The position numbers and the translations under genes were made by a program. Below are positions 26,425-34,616 of a stretch of 64,000 nucleotides of DNA, one piece after another. This stretch comes from an uncultured Bacteroidales bacterium (GTDB lineage Bacteria > Bacteroidota > Bacteroidia > Bacteroidales > Muribaculaceae). The stretch lies in contig CADCFN010000005.1 of the NCBI GenBank assembly GCA_902800715.1, positions 79,766 through 143,765 of the forward strand, given 5' to 3'. Position 1 is the stretch's first letter. Each line of letters begins with the position of its first letter. The notes under the pieces were generated by a model. That model did not search any database, was not told the origin of the DNA, and worked only from the letters and a program-made list of their open reading frames with translations.

Positions 26425-27102
26425 ATGAAAAAGACTCTACTTCTCACCCTGATGTGCATGGCGCTTGCACTGCCCGCCATCGCACAATATGGATACCCCT
26501 ACGGGGGACGCCCCCGCGTACAGACGGTGGGACGCCACGGCAACGAATATATCGCCTGGCACCGATACTACTTCGGACTGCGAGTGGGCATGAATGTCTC
26601 CCACGTCAATAGCGAGAGTCCTCTGTTAGACGGCAGCAGCCCCAAGACCGGACTGAACATCGGATTGGCAGCCGGCACACAGCTCACCTATCGCGCTCCG
26701 CTGTTTCTCGAAACGGGACTGTACTATACCCAGAAGGGCGGCAAGAGCGGCTCGGGACACGACAAGTTCACCTACGACCTCAACTATCTCGAGGTGCCCC
26801 TGCTCATCAAGTACAAGCACTTCATCGGCAACCAGACGAGCATCCAGCCCTATGCAGGCGGTTATCTCGCCATCGGCACCGACGGCAACATCAAGAACTA
26901 CGGCACGAGGACAGCATTCAGCTCATTTGAGAACGACTATTTCAACCGCTTTGACGGTGGACTCAAAATCGGATGTGGAGTGGGATACAATATGCTCTAT
27001 CTGGATGCTAGCTACGACATCGGCCTGGCAAACATCGGACAAGACAACTTTGACGACACCCATGGCGGGTGCTTCACGATAAATCTGGGTGTGAATTTCT
27101 AA
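26425..27102 (+). CDS. Outer-membrane beta-barrel protein (PorT/OmpW-like)
   Basis: A 225-residue protein with a signal peptide (MKKTLLLTLMCMALALPAIAQ) and repeated amphipathic strands (YYFGLRVGMNVSHV, GLNIGLAAGTQLTY, PLFLETGLYYTQKG, LNYLEVPLLIKYKH), ending CFTINLGVNF with a terminal Phe typical of outer-membrane barrels. The pattern fits the PF13568 outer-membrane beta-barrel family. The ATG at 26425 directly precedes the signal peptide; a TTG lies 9 bases earlier. Followed by a strong terminator. Confidence 0.85.
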   Translation: MKKTLLLTLMCMALALPAIAQYGYPYGGRPRVQTVGRHGNEYIAWHRYYFGLRVGMNVSHVNSESPLLDGSSPKTGLNIGLAAGTQLTYRAPLFLETGLYYTQKGGKSGSGHDKFTYDLNYLEVPLLIKYKHFIGNQTSIQPYAGGYLAIGTDGNIKNYGTRTAFSSFENDYFNRFDGGLKIGCGVGYNMLYLDASYDIGLANIGQDNFDDTHGGCFTINLGVNF

Positions 27103-27121
27103 ATCACGTAATTTCTGGGTG

Positions 27122-27162
27122 GCGCGTGCCGCTCTATCACACCGGTGGCACGCGCATTTTTT
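27122..27162 (+). terminator. Rho-independent terminator after the beta-barrel gene
   Basis: Perfect 9-bp stem GCGCGTGCC (27122-27130) and GGCACGCGC (27147-27155), then a T-run (27157-27162). Confidence 0.85.
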
Positions 27163-27195
27163 CAAGCTATTGAGACTTTTCCCAAATAAAATCAG

Positions 27196-27203
27196 TATAT
27201 TTG
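27196..27203 (+). promoter_or_regulatory. -7 promoter element of the Tyr-rich lipoprotein
   Basis: TATATTTG followed by C, 33 bp before ATG 27237. Confidence 0.65.
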
Positions 27204-27236
27204 CAACAATTATCAATCTATTAAACTTCAAGCGCT

Positions 27237-27767
27237 ATGAAAAAGATATACTACATGCTGCTTCTTGCAGCGCTGTCGATGACAATGTTCTCATGCGACG
27301 ACAATTGGGATTCCCCCTACTATGTTGATGACATCGTGGGCAGCTGGGTTTCCTATTACGGACACGACATGAGAGGTGAATACGATATTATCGGACGTGA
27401 CCAGGTGCGTTACGACTTCTACAGCAACTACACCGGCCGCTACACCTACTACACCTACTACGGTGGTATGGATTTTGTGGATTTCGACTGGCAAATCCGT
27501 GGCGACCGCCTTATCATCTACTACTACGACGGTGACAGCGAGTACCTGTACTACGGATATGACCGCAACGGAGACCTGATTATGGCAACCGACCCCCACT
27601 TCTACCAGTACACCGCCTATTGTCCCGCTGGATACTATTACTACAGTCCGGCCAAGGATGTCGTGACAGACTCCACCACTGCCACCACCAAGGCCAAGGA
27701 GAGCACCTCAACCGCTCCCAAGGGCCCTCGAGCCACTAAGGCACGCGAAGCCCTCGTGGAAAAGTAA
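27237..27767 (+). CDS. Tyrosine-rich lipoprotein, unknown function
   Basis: A 176-residue lipoprotein (lipobox MTMFSC, Cys 20). The mature domain (about 30-140) is strikingly Tyr-rich, with runs such as GRYTYYTYYGG and DSEYLYYGYDRNG, and looks like a small beta-sandwich or lipocalin-like fold (VGSWVSYYG start). The last about 35 residues are a Thr/Lys/Ala-rich disordered tail. It has its own promoter and terminator, so it is a single-gene unit. Function unknown. Confidence 0.75.
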   Translation: MKKIYYMLLLAALSMTMFSCDDNWDSPYYVDDIVGSWVSYYGHDMRGEYDIIGRDQVRYDFYSNYTGRYTYYTYYGGMDFVDFDWQIRGDRLIIYYYDGDSEYLYYGYDRNGDLIMATDPHFYQYTAYCPAGYYYYSPAKDVVTDSTTATTKAKESTSTAPKGPRATKAREALVEK

Positions 27768-27793
27768 GCAACAATCAAAACACAACGCTTTAT

Positions 27794-27835
27794 AAAGGCA
27801 CGCCAAACATCCAAAACGGCGTGCCTTTCCTTTTC
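27794..27835 (+). terminator. Rho-independent terminator after the Tyr-rich lipoprotein
   Basis: Perfect 11-bp stem AAAGGCACGCC (27794-27804) and GGCGTGCCTTT (27818-27828), then a T/C-rich tail. Confidence 0.85.
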
Positions 27836-27841
27836 TCACAT

Positions 27842-28044
27842 TTAAACCCGAAACCGCGAGCAACGCGAGCATCATTGCCTGGCGTGACCGTCAACGCCCC
27901 CCCCACGCCAAGACGCTAAGGCGCAAAGTATAGAAAACTTAGCGGCTTTGCGCCTTGGCGTGAGGCAAATCGGGTGCGAAGCCTCTCTAAACTCTAAACT
28001 GCGAGCAACGCGAGCATCACGCGTCTTAGCGTGAGGCAAATCGG
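27842..28044. repeat. Dispersed-repeat cluster in intergenic region
   Basis: This 200-bp gap holds several repeat pieces. GCGAGCAACGCGAGCATCA occurs twice (27857-27875 and 28000-28018); the second copy follows CTCTAAACTCTAAACT and matches the 61-bp units at 45.3-45.5 kb. A large hairpin-forming piece has ACGCCAAG (27905-27912) and GCGCAAAG (27921-27928) facing CTTTGCGCCTTGGCGT (27946-27961). GTGAGGCAAATCGG occurs at about 27960 and again at about 28030. No coding sequence seen. Confidence 0.7.
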
Positions 28045-28054
28045 TGCTTATTGT

Positions 28055-28696
28055 TTAGTTATGGGAAGATGGGTTGAGGAGGTGGCGCGCGTTGGCGGTG
28101 ACGGTGCGAATGAGTTCTTCAACGGTGAGGTGGAGGGATTGGGCAATCTGGGTGGCGACGTCGCAGATGGGAACGGAAGTGTCATCGGTCTCGATGAGCA
28201 AGCGGTCGAGCGGGGTGACCTGCAGAGCGGCGGGATTGAAACGAGCGCCGAAGGAGAGGTAGCAACCCGCATCGATCCATGTGCGTGCCACATGGGCATT
28301 GCCACGCATACCGTGGATGGCAAGCGGCACATCGGTCAAGCCAGCACGCCGACGCGCATCAAGCATCTGTCGAGACGTTCTCACGCTATGCACCACGACG
28401 GGCTTTCCCAAGTCATGCGCCAACTGAAGATGACGCACGAACAGCGCTTCCTGAAGTGCCATGTCACCGCCACGCAGAGCGTCCAGTCCCGTCTCTCCGA
28501 TGGCGAGCGCCTGGGGATGACGGGCACACTGCTCCAGCAGGTCAAAATCGGCATCGGTGATACCATCGGCAGTGTCCCACGGATGAAAACCCACCGAATA
28601 CCACAAACCGGGCTGCGGGTCAAACCGTTGCGGGTCCACCGAGATGAGAGCAGCGGTGGCGTCAAGCCTATGGGTATGGAAGTCGAGGATATCCAT
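28055..28696 (-). CDS. TatD-family metal-dependent hydrolase
   Basis: A short TatD-like amidohydrolase (213 residues from ATG 28696; a second ATG lies at 28708). The metal-binding motif FHTH is at residues 5-8, GFHPWDT, ALAIGETGLDA and PVVVHSVR follow, and DRLLIETDD near residue 165 completes the metal site. The family contains 3'-5' DNA/RNA exonucleases. About 45 residues shorter than E. coli TatD. It follows yidD by 66 bp across a low-complexity stretch and is probably the last gene of the rnpA unit. Confidence 0.85.
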   Translation of the reverse strand: MDILDFHTHRLDATAALISVDPQRFDPQPGLWYSVGFHPWDTADGITDADFDLLEQCARHPQALAIGETGLDALRGGDMALQEALFVRHLQLAHDLGKPVVVHSVRTSRQMLDARRRAGLTDVPLAIHGMRGNAHVARTWIDAGCYLSFGARFNPAALQVTPLDRLLIETDDTSVPICDVATQIAQSLHLTVEELIRTVTANARHLLNPSSHN

Positions 28697-28727
28697 TTTA
28701 GACGTCAAGAATCATGGACTACTAAAA

Positions 28728-28767
28728 CTAATAACTAAAAACTAGGGACTAGGGACTAGAAACTAAG
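28728..28767. repeat. Low-complexity ACTA repeat
   Basis: A 40-bp stretch of imperfect heptamer-like repeats (ACTAAAACTAATAACTAAAA, then ACTAGGGACTAGGGACTAGA). The yidD stop codon lies at its edge. Similar low-complexity tracts lie at 45217-45240 and 58002-58048. Confidence 0.6.
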
Positions 28768-29023
28768 GCACCGGGTCATAGCCACTGCCCCCCCAGGGAT
28801 TACAGCGCAGGATGCGCCACACGGCAAGCGCCAAGCCCTTGAAGGGACCATGCTTGCGTATCGCCTCGATGGCATACTGGCTGCAGGTGGGCGTGAAACG
28901 GCATGTGGGAGGCTTGAGCGGAGAGATAAACTTCTGATAAAAGCGGATTGGCAGTATCAACAGCCAGCCGATGAAGTGCAACACCTCACGACAAAAATGC
29001 CCGATTTCATCGAAGATTTTCAT
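28763..29023 (-). CDS. yidD: Membrane protein insertion efficiency factor YidD
   Basis: An 86-residue protein with the family signature [21 protein letters not shown] and [12 protein letters not shown] at the C-terminus, preceded by a membrane-proximal amphipathic helix. It assists YidC-dependent insertion at the inner membrane. It overlaps the end of rnpA by 4 bp (ATGA), the standard rnpA-yidD arrangement. Confidence 0.95.
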   Translation of the reverse strand: MKIFDEIGHFCREVLHFIGWLLILPIRFYQKFISPLKPPTCRFTPTCSQYAIEAIRKHGPFKGLALAVWRILRCNPWGGSGYDPVP

Positions 29024-29436
29024 GATTGCGGCGTTTCTTCGGTGGGTGGTTGCTGCTCGGTTGCTGCCTGGGCGATGCGGTTGAGCAGGTTGACCATTTT
29101 CTCGTTGATGACACTATAGGTGGCTGGCGTGTTGTCCAGATAGACAAAGGCGATATCCACCCCCCACCCTTGCTGTTCAAGCACCGGCACCAGCAACTGG
29201 CGGCGATTCAGGCGGTAGGCTTCACGCACGCGACGACGCAGGGCGACACGCCCCACAGCCTTGCGGATGCGCTTCTTGGGGATGGAGATGAGGAACTGCA
29301 CGGGATGCTCGCCACGTGGCCGCAACCTGTAGGCGGCACGCAGCGGGAACGCCATCAGTGACCGTCCCTCGTCAAAGAGGCGGTTGACAGCAGTGCGGCT
29401 GCACAGTTTCTCGTCTTTGCTTAACTTGTAATCCAT
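29020..29436 (-). CDS. rnpA: Ribonuclease P protein component
   Basis: A 138-residue RnpA that assists the RNase P RNA in tRNA 5' maturation. [17 protein letters not shown] starts the domain, and the basic RNR-like helix is [18 protein letters not shown] (about residues 58-75). A 20-residue Gln/Thr/Pro-rich C-terminal tail is unremarkable. Promoter at 29455-29462. Confidence 0.93.
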   Translation of the reverse strand: MDYKLSKDEKLCSRTAVNRLFDEGRSLMAFPLRAAYRLRPRGEHPVQFLISIPKKRIRKAVGRVALRRRVREAYRLNRRQLLVPVLEQQGWGVDIAFVYLDNTPATYSVINEKMVNLLNRIAQAATEQQPPTEETPQS

Positions 29437-29454
29437 TCCGGATGCAAAATTACC

Positions 29455-29462
29455 AAAACTTT
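29455..29462 (-). promoter_or_regulatory. -7 promoter element of rnpA-yidD-tatD
   Basis: Minus-strand TAATTTTG followed by C, 18 bp upstream of the rnpA ATG, so the leader is short (about 12 nt). Confidence 0.6.
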
Positions 29463-29521
29463 AGCAAACCCAATGCCATGAAAGCGCACTTTCGATAGCA
29501 GAGGCGCTGCAAAGTTCAGCT

Positions 29522-29555
29522 AAAAAGATGGGGCACGCTCTCGTCATGCCCCATC
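29522..29555 (-). terminator. Rho-independent terminator of hemD
   Basis: Minus-strand 9-bp stem GATGGGGCA (29555-29547) and TGCCCCATC (29535-29527), then TTTTT (29526-29522). A smaller hairpin, CCCGTT/AACGGG (29565-29578), lies just after the hemD stop. Confidence 0.85.
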
Positions 29556-29579
29556 AATTATCGTCCCGTTACAACGGGA

Positions 29580-30566
29580 TTACTTCTTCTCTGATTTGGT
29601 TTGAGCCTTGGCCTTGCGGGTAGCAGCGGCCTTCTTGGCAGCAGCCGAACGCTTGGCAGCGGCGGCAGCGGCAGCCTCAGCTTTAGCCTTGCGGGTAGCA
29701 GCAGCCTTCTTGGCAGCAGCCGAGCGCTTGGCAAACTCCTCGTCAACAACAGGCTTGGCAGGAGCAACGGGCTCCTCGACAACAACCTTGGGCGCTGGTG
29801 CAACCTTGACGGGCTCTTTCTCCCCCGGAGACTTGACGTTCTTGAGGTAGTACTCAATGGCACTTGCCATCGATGGGGTCTTGGGAGTGATGGTCACATC
29901 CACAGTAAGACCTGCATTGGCAGCAGCCTCGAGCGTGGTGGAACCCATAGCGGCGATAACCACCTTGCGGTCCATGTAGTCGGGGAAGTTGGTCGTGTAG
30001 GACTTGATACCAGCAGGCGTGAAGAACACCAGCATGTCGTAGTCAAACACCTCGCCAGGTTTGAAGTCATTGCTCACCGTACGGTACATCACCGCCTTGA
30101 CATACTTCACCTTGTTGTTATCCAGGACGACGGCCTTATCGTTGTGGACGTCGCTCACGGGCATGAGGTAAGTTTCTTTGTTATGCTTGGCGATAATGGG
30201 AATGAGGTCCTCCATCCTGCCCGATTCGCTATAGAATATCTTGCGCTTACGGTAGATGACATACTTCTGCAGATAGTGGGCTACTGTCTCGCTCACACAG
30301 AAGTATTTCAATGTATCGGGAACATTGTAACGCAATTCCTTACACAGGCGGAAGAAGTGATCAATCGCAGTTCGTGCCGTCAATATAATGGCACTAAAAT
30401 CAGGCACATTAACCTTGGACTGCCTGAATTCCTTAGATGTAAGTCCTTCTACCTTGATGAAAGGCCTGAAAACAATCTCTACACCGAACTTCTTCTCTAA
30501 GTCAAAATAAGGAGATTTCTCAGAGGTTGGTCTAGGTTGAGAAACCAAAATCTTCTTAATGCTCAT
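29580..30566 (-). CDS. hemD: Uroporphyrinogen-III synthase with histone-like C-terminal tail
   Basis: HemD cyclises hydroxymethylbilane in haem and sirohaem synthesis. The catalytic domain (about 1-247) shows the weak but typical alternation of two Rossmann-like domains (VSQPRPTSEKSPYF, DMLVFFTPAGIKSY, VVIAAMGSTTLEAA). It is followed by a Pro/Val linker and a basic tail with two near-identical 17-residue Lys/Ala repeats (K280-A296 and K305-A321), like eukaryotic-type H1 or AlgP tails. HemD in this phylum usually stops near residue 250. It is the last gene of the LOG-DUF4271-hemD unit, 7 bp after DUF4271. Confidence 0.85.
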   Translation of the reverse strand: MSIKKILVSQPRPTSEKSPYFDLEKKFGVEIVFRPFIKVEGLTSKEFRQSKVNVPDFSAIILTARTAIDHFFRLCKELRYNVPDTLKYFCVSETVAHYLQKYVIYRKRKIFYSESGRMEDLIPIIAKHNKETYLMPVSDVHNDKAVVLDNNKVKYVKAVMYRTVSNDFKPGEVFDYDMLVFFTPAGIKSYTTNFPDYMDRKVVIAAMGSTTLEAAANAGLTVDVTITPKTPSMASAIEYYLKNVKSPGEKEPVKVAPAPKVVVEEPVAPAKPVVDEEFAKRSAAAKKAAATRKAKAEAAAAAAAKRSAAAKKAAATRKAKAQTKSEKK

Positions 30567-30573
30567 GTAGTTA

Positions 30574-31455
30574 TTATGTATGTAAAATACCTGTAATCCA
30601 ATACGTTACACCCGCCAAAATGGCAAGGGGTACGATTTCGACGGCGCAAAGGTACAAAATAAAATAGATAATCGATGACAAATTGCTATAAAAAATTCTA
30701 AAACCCTTATAAACAAAGAACAAGCGGGCTACCAAATACAGTGATGCAGCAACGCCCAATAGAAATTTGCCATGAGTGGGATACAGCATGAGCAGGAACA
30801 GGACAGGTAGCAGTGTAAGCCCAAGGAAAGCCTGAGTGGACTTGAAACCGTCAATCCACAACTTGGCACCCACCTTATCGGTAAAAGCATAGCCTAACAG
30901 CTTGTAAACAACCCATTGAACGGCATAGAAGCCAAGTGTCAAGCCGCAATAGGCAGCAATGTGCGGGAACACGCTCGACTGCAGTGACGGCGCCAGTGAG
31001 GGTTCCAGCAGTTGCACGGCAAGATAAATCAGGAAACCGCCGACGATGCAAGTGTTGGCAATGAGGGCAGCCAGAATGCTTGTCTCGTTGACAGTGTGGT
31101 CTTCAAACAAATTCTCGCGGCGCCGCGTCGAGAACATGTAATGGAAAAAATTCTCGATGTATTTGTAGCCCGTGTGGTAACTCAACGCCACAGCCAGCAG
31201 TCCTGCCAGCAGCAGCACCATCGACGGGGTGTCGTGCAAGGGTGAACGGGCAAAAGGCTGTGCCTGACCCGTGTCGGGCAATTCCATCATGGGCAACGTG
31301 TTGATGCTCCCCAACGTCGAGTCACCCGCTGCTGCCGTAGGGAAACCGTCAAGGTACTGCGGAGCGTAGTACGGCTCTACAGTATCGGCAGGGTGCTGCA
31401 TGACTTGTGTCACGGCAGCCTGAACGGTATCGGCAGGATGGGTTGCGACGGGCAT
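30574..31455 (-). CDS. DUF4271 membrane protein
   Basis: A 293-residue protein: about 75 hydrophilic, Pro-rich N-terminal residues, then six or seven membrane helices (about 78-97, 128-150, 164-185, 205-225, 232-250, 262-285). The layout and the position immediately upstream of hemD match the DUF4271 family of Bacteroidota. Function unknown; linkage to hemD suggests a role near haem metabolism, but that is inference. It starts 8 bp after the LOG gene. Confidence 0.8.
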   Translation of the reverse strand: MPVATHPADTVQAAVTQVMQHPADTVEPYYAPQYLDGFPTAAAGDSTLGSINTLPMMELPDTGQAQPFARSPLHDTPSMVLLLAGLLAVALSYHTGYKYIENFFHYMFSTRRRENLFEDHTVNETSILAALIANTCIVGGFLIYLAVQLLEPSLAPSLQSSVFPHIAAYCGLTLGFYAVQWVVYKLLGYAFTDKVGAKLWIDGFKSTQAFLGLTLLPVLFLLMLYPTHGKFLLGVAASLYLVARLFFVYKGFRIFYSNLSSIIYFILYLCAVEIVPLAILAGVTYWITGILHT

Positions 31456-31463
31456 GGCATCTA

Positions 31464-32045
31464 TCAGTACTTGGATTCAAACTCCACCGACTCGCCGTCA
31501 GCAAGCATAGCGACGGCCTCGGCGGGAGTGGCGGCCACGCGCCACAGGCGGGCATGGGATTCCTTCATGAAACCCTCATCGATGGCATGGCCCAGCATAG
31601 CCAGCAGCGGGTCATAGTAACCCATGGTGTTCAGGATGATAACCGGCACCTTGACCAGTCCCAACTGGCGCCAGGTGAGTGTTTCGAGCAGTTCCTCAAG
31701 CGTGCCTACGCCACCAGGCAAGGCGATGACGGCATCAGCCATCTCGCTCATCATTTGCTTGCGCTGGTGCATATCGGCAGTAATGATGACGTCGTCAAGA
31801 CGGTCATAGCACCAGCCGTTGTCAACCATAAACTTGGGGATGACCCCTGTCACCTCGCCGCCAGCATCAAGAGCGCCGTCGGTCAAGGCGCCCATCAGTC
31901 CGACGGCACCGCCGCCGTTCACACAACGCCATCCCTCGCGGGCGAGCAAACCGCCCAACTCACGCGCTGCATCCAGGTAGCGCGAATCAATGTTGGCACT
32001 AGATGCACAAAACACGCAGATGTTACCTCTAATTTCTTCTTTCAT
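31464..32045 (-). CDS. LOG family protein (cytokinin riboside 5'-monophosphate phosphoribohydrolase-like)
   Basis: A 193-residue Rossmann-fold protein. NICVFCASSANIDSRYL at the N-terminus and PGGVGTLEE (residues 110-118) are the LOG signature motifs; the family hydrolyses nucleoside 5'-monophosphates to base plus ribose-5-phosphate and was long misannotated as lysine decarboxylase. The frame is open to 32153, but ATG 32045 gives the normal N-terminus. The -7 box ends only 5 bp before this ATG. Confidence 0.88.
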   Translation of the reverse strand: MKEEIRGNICVFCASSANIDSRYLDAARELGGLLAREGWRCVNGGGAVGLMGALTDGALDAGGEVTGVIPKFMVDNGWCYDRLDDVIITADMHQRKQMMSEMADAVIALPGGVGTLEELLETLTWRQLGLVKVPVIILNTMGYYDPLLAMLGHAIDEGFMKESHARLWRVAATPAEAVAMLADGESVEFESKY

Positions 32046-32050
32046 GGCTG

Positions 32051-32058
32051 CAAAATTA
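32051..32058 (-). promoter_or_regulatory. -7 promoter element of the LOG gene
   Basis: Minus-strand TAATTTTG followed by C, ending 5 bp before the ATG, which implies a leaderless or near-leaderless mRNA. Confidence 0.55.
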
Positions 32059-32184
32059 CATAGAAAAACTCGATTATGACGTTCTTCACATGAAGAAATC
32101 GGATTACGCTTTACTATGCCGCAAAAATATTGCCCGCTATCACAGGGTGACAACGGGCAATCGATATTTCAGCTAAACTATAGA

Positions 32185-33378
32185 TTAAGCAAGCTTGGCA
32201 AGAGCGGCAGCAATGCGCTTGGCAGCCTCGCACAGGTTCTCGTCACTGGTGGCGTAACTCAGACGGATGTAGCCCGGGCAGCAGAAGGCACTACCTGCCA
32301 CAGTGGCAACATGGGCCTCGTTGAGCAGATAGAGTGCCAGGTCGTTATCGTCGTTGATAACGGTATCACCGTAGCGCTTGCCGTAGTAATATTCCACCTT
32401 GGGGAAGGCATAGAAAGCGCCATCGGGCATGTTCAGCTCGAAACCGGGGATTTCCTGCAGCAGACCCACAATCAGGTTGCGGCGGCGCTCAAAGGCGACG
32501 CGCATTTCCTCGACGCAGTCCTGGGAGCTGTTATAGGCGGCCTCGGCAGCCTTCTGGGCAATCGAGGAAACGCCGCTGGTGTATTGGCCCTGCAGCTTGG
32601 TCACAGCCTTGGCAACCCATAATGGAGCGGCAATGTAACCGATGCGGTAACCGGTCATGGCATAGGACTTGGAAACACCGTTGACGATGACCACCTGATC
32701 CTTGATGGCATCGAACTGGGCCAATGACTCGTGCTTGCCCACATAGTTGATGTGCTCATAAATTTCATCGGCGATAACCATCACCTGAGGATGGCGCTCG
32801 AGCATCTCGGCGATAGCCTTCAGCTCATCGTAAGTATAGATGGCACCACTGGGATTGCTGGGGGAGCAGATGATGATGAGGCGGGTCTTGTCGGTCATGA
32901 CGGCCTCAAGTTCATCGGCAGTTACCTTGAAGTTCTTCTCCATGCTGGAGGGCAGCAGCACATTCTTGCCTCCGGTAAGGTTGACCATCTGCATATAGCT
33001 TACCCATGCGGGAGTGGGGATGATGACCTCATCGCCGGGGTTGACAAGTGCCATAACGGCATTGCACAGCTCGTGCTTGGCACCGTTACCGATGACAATC
33101 TGGTCAGGGGTGTATTCCAAGCCATTCTCGCGGCGCAGTTTCTCACTCACGGCCTGACGCAGCGACAGATAGCCGGGAACGGGTGAATAGAATGAGAAGT
33201 TGTCATCGACAGCCTGTTTGGCAGCGGCCTTGATGTGGTCGGGGGTGAAAAAGTCGGGCTCACCTACCGAGAGGTTGATAACGTCCACACCCTGAGCGCG
33301 CAGCTCGCTACTTTTCTGTGACATGGCAAGAGTGGCACTCGGTGCCAGTGCGTTGATACGGTCCGAAAGTCGGTTCAT
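32185..33378 (-). CDS. Class I PLP-dependent aminotransferase (aspartate aminotransferase type)
   Basis: A 397-residue fold-type I aminotransferase. VINLSVGEPDFFTPDHI is the N-terminal substrate loop of the Igamma AspAT group, CSPSNPSGAIY binds cofactor, VIADEIYE carries the Asp that pairs with the pyridine nitrogen, and VSKSYAMTGYRIGY contains the Schiff-base Lys. Likely activity is aspartate (possibly prephenate) to 2-oxoglutarate transamination. Single gene with its own promoter. Confidence 0.92.
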   Translation of the reverse strand: MNRLSDRINALAPSATLAMSQKSSELRAQGVDVINLSVGEPDFFTPDHIKAAAKQAVDDNFSFYSPVPGYLSLRQAVSEKLRRENGLEYTPDQIVIGNGAKHELCNAVMALVNPGDEVIIPTPAWVSYMQMVNLTGGKNVLLPSSMEKNFKVTADELEAVMTDKTRLIIICSPSNPSGAIYTYDELKAIAEMLERHPQVMVIADEIYEHINYVGKHESLAQFDAIKDQVVIVNGVSKSYAMTGYRIGYIAAPLWVAKAVTKLQGQYTSGVSSIAQKAAEAAYNSSQDCVEEMRVAFERRRNLIVGLLQEIPGFELNMPDGAFYAFPKVEYYYGKRYGDTVINDDNDLALYLLNEAHVATVAGSAFCCPGYIRLSYATSDENLCEAAKRIAAALAKLA

Positions 33379-33423
33379 GAGTTTAATGTTTTTAGTTTTA
33401 AGTCAATTAGTTTCTTGGTGGTG

Positions 33424-33431
33424 CAAAGGTA
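33424..33431 (-). promoter_or_regulatory. -7 promoter element of the aminotransferase gene
   Basis: Minus-strand TACCTTTG followed by C, 45 bp upstream of the ATG at 33378. Confidence 0.6.
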
Positions 33432-33461
33432 AGACTTTTTGCTCGAATGGACAAGAATTTT

Positions 33462-34424
33462 TCAATTATCGTGGCTTTTCTCCACCACCCTGCCATTGAC
33501 GACCTTGAAACGGCGGTCAAATTCCTCACGCGTCCTTTTCCAGCGGTTGTGGCTCCACAGCCAATACTGTGGCGCACGGTTGATGGTCTGCTCCATAAGT
33601 TTGAAATAGATGTCAGTCAGTTCAAACTTGCCCATCGTCGACGGGTCGCGGGTGATTACCTGGTACTCGCACTCATAGCGTCCGCGTCCCACGCGCTTGA
33701 CATCCAGATAGACAACAGCCTGGTTCTGAGAATGGACTATGCGTTCGATGCCAGTGAAGACAGGGGTGTTCTCATGGTTGAGGAACGTGAGCCAGTGGTG
33801 GATGTTTTCCCACTTGGGCACCTGGTCATTGATGTAGCCCAGCATCGAGGGGTTTCCGGCTTGCTTATGTCCAATGAGCCAGCGCAGGGTGTCGTTCTTG
33901 GGCACACAGACAGGTCCCATGCGGTTGCGCATCTTCAACACCACACGGTCCATCACTTTGTTCTCCAACGGATGATAAAGTTGACCCAAAGCCACACCAT
34001 CCCGCATGGGCGGCAGCCATAATGCCAATGATGTCACCCACTCCCAGTTGCCATAATGTCCCAGCAAGAGGGCTATGGACTGGCCGCTGTTCAAAATCTC
34101 GCCCACCTGCTCACTGCCCTTGAATGTCATGCGGCGCATGATGTGCTTGTGGCTGATGGTTGAGTATTTGATGGTCTCGGCAATCAGGTCGCACATGTGG
34201 TGGTAAACCTGCCGTTGCAACCGTTTGAGTTCCGATTCGCTCTTGTCGGGATAGGAATCCTTAAGGTTCTTCCAGATGACACGATGGCGATACCGCAGCA
34301 CATAGGCGACCAGCAGAAAGAGGACATCGCTGAACAGGTAATGCACCCACAAGGGCAGCAGCGATAACGCGTACCACGTCCCGCAAACCGCCCAATACGC
34401 TATGTTGTCAAGCACTTTCTTCAT
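33462..34424 (-). CDS. LpxL/HtrB-family lipid A late acyltransferase
   Basis: A 320-residue membrane-anchored acyltransferase. An N-terminal hydrophobic segment (about 8-45) is followed by the HX4D/E-type motif LLLGHYGNWEWV (His and Glu), and VAL-GQLYHPLENKVMDRV and GYINDQVPKW are typical of the family. It adds a secondary acyl chain to lipid A at the inner-membrane face. Neighbours are unrelated; lpxB lies 3.4 kb away on the same strand. Confidence 0.88.
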   Translation of the reverse strand: MKKVLDNIAYWAVCGTWYALSLLPLWVHYLFSDVLFLLVAYVLRYRHRVIWKNLKDSYPDKSESELKRLQRQVYHHMCDLIAETIKYSTISHKHIMRRMTFKGSEQVGEILNSGQSIALLLGHYGNWEWVTSLALWLPPMRDGVALGQLYHPLENKVMDRVVLKMRNRMGPVCVPKNDTLRWLIGHKQAGNPSMLGYINDQVPKWENIHHWLTFLNHENTPVFTGIERIVHSQNQAVVYLDVKRVGRGRYECEYQVITRDPSTMGKFELTDIYFKLMEQTINRAPQYWLWSHNRWKRTREEFDRRFKVVNGRVVEKSHDN

Positions 34425-34600
34425 TTGCGACTGCGAAAGTACAACTTTTAATCGGTATAGGCAAATCCAACCCGCTTTGACAGGCCTAACATTTTCGGGA
34501 TTCCCACAAAATCAGCCAAAAAACACTCGGAATCACGACAAAAACAAACTTTGTTTCATCCAATTACCATCGGTCAAGCCCGCATCTACAGATTTTATTG

Positions 34601-34608
34601 TAATTTTG
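34601..34608 (+). promoter_or_regulatory. -7 promoter element of the BASS-like transporter
   Basis: TAATTTTG followed by C, ending 8 bp before ATG 34617; it implies a leader of only a few nucleotides and excludes the upstream start at 34551. Confidence 0.55.
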
Positions 34609-34616
34609 CCAGCGCT

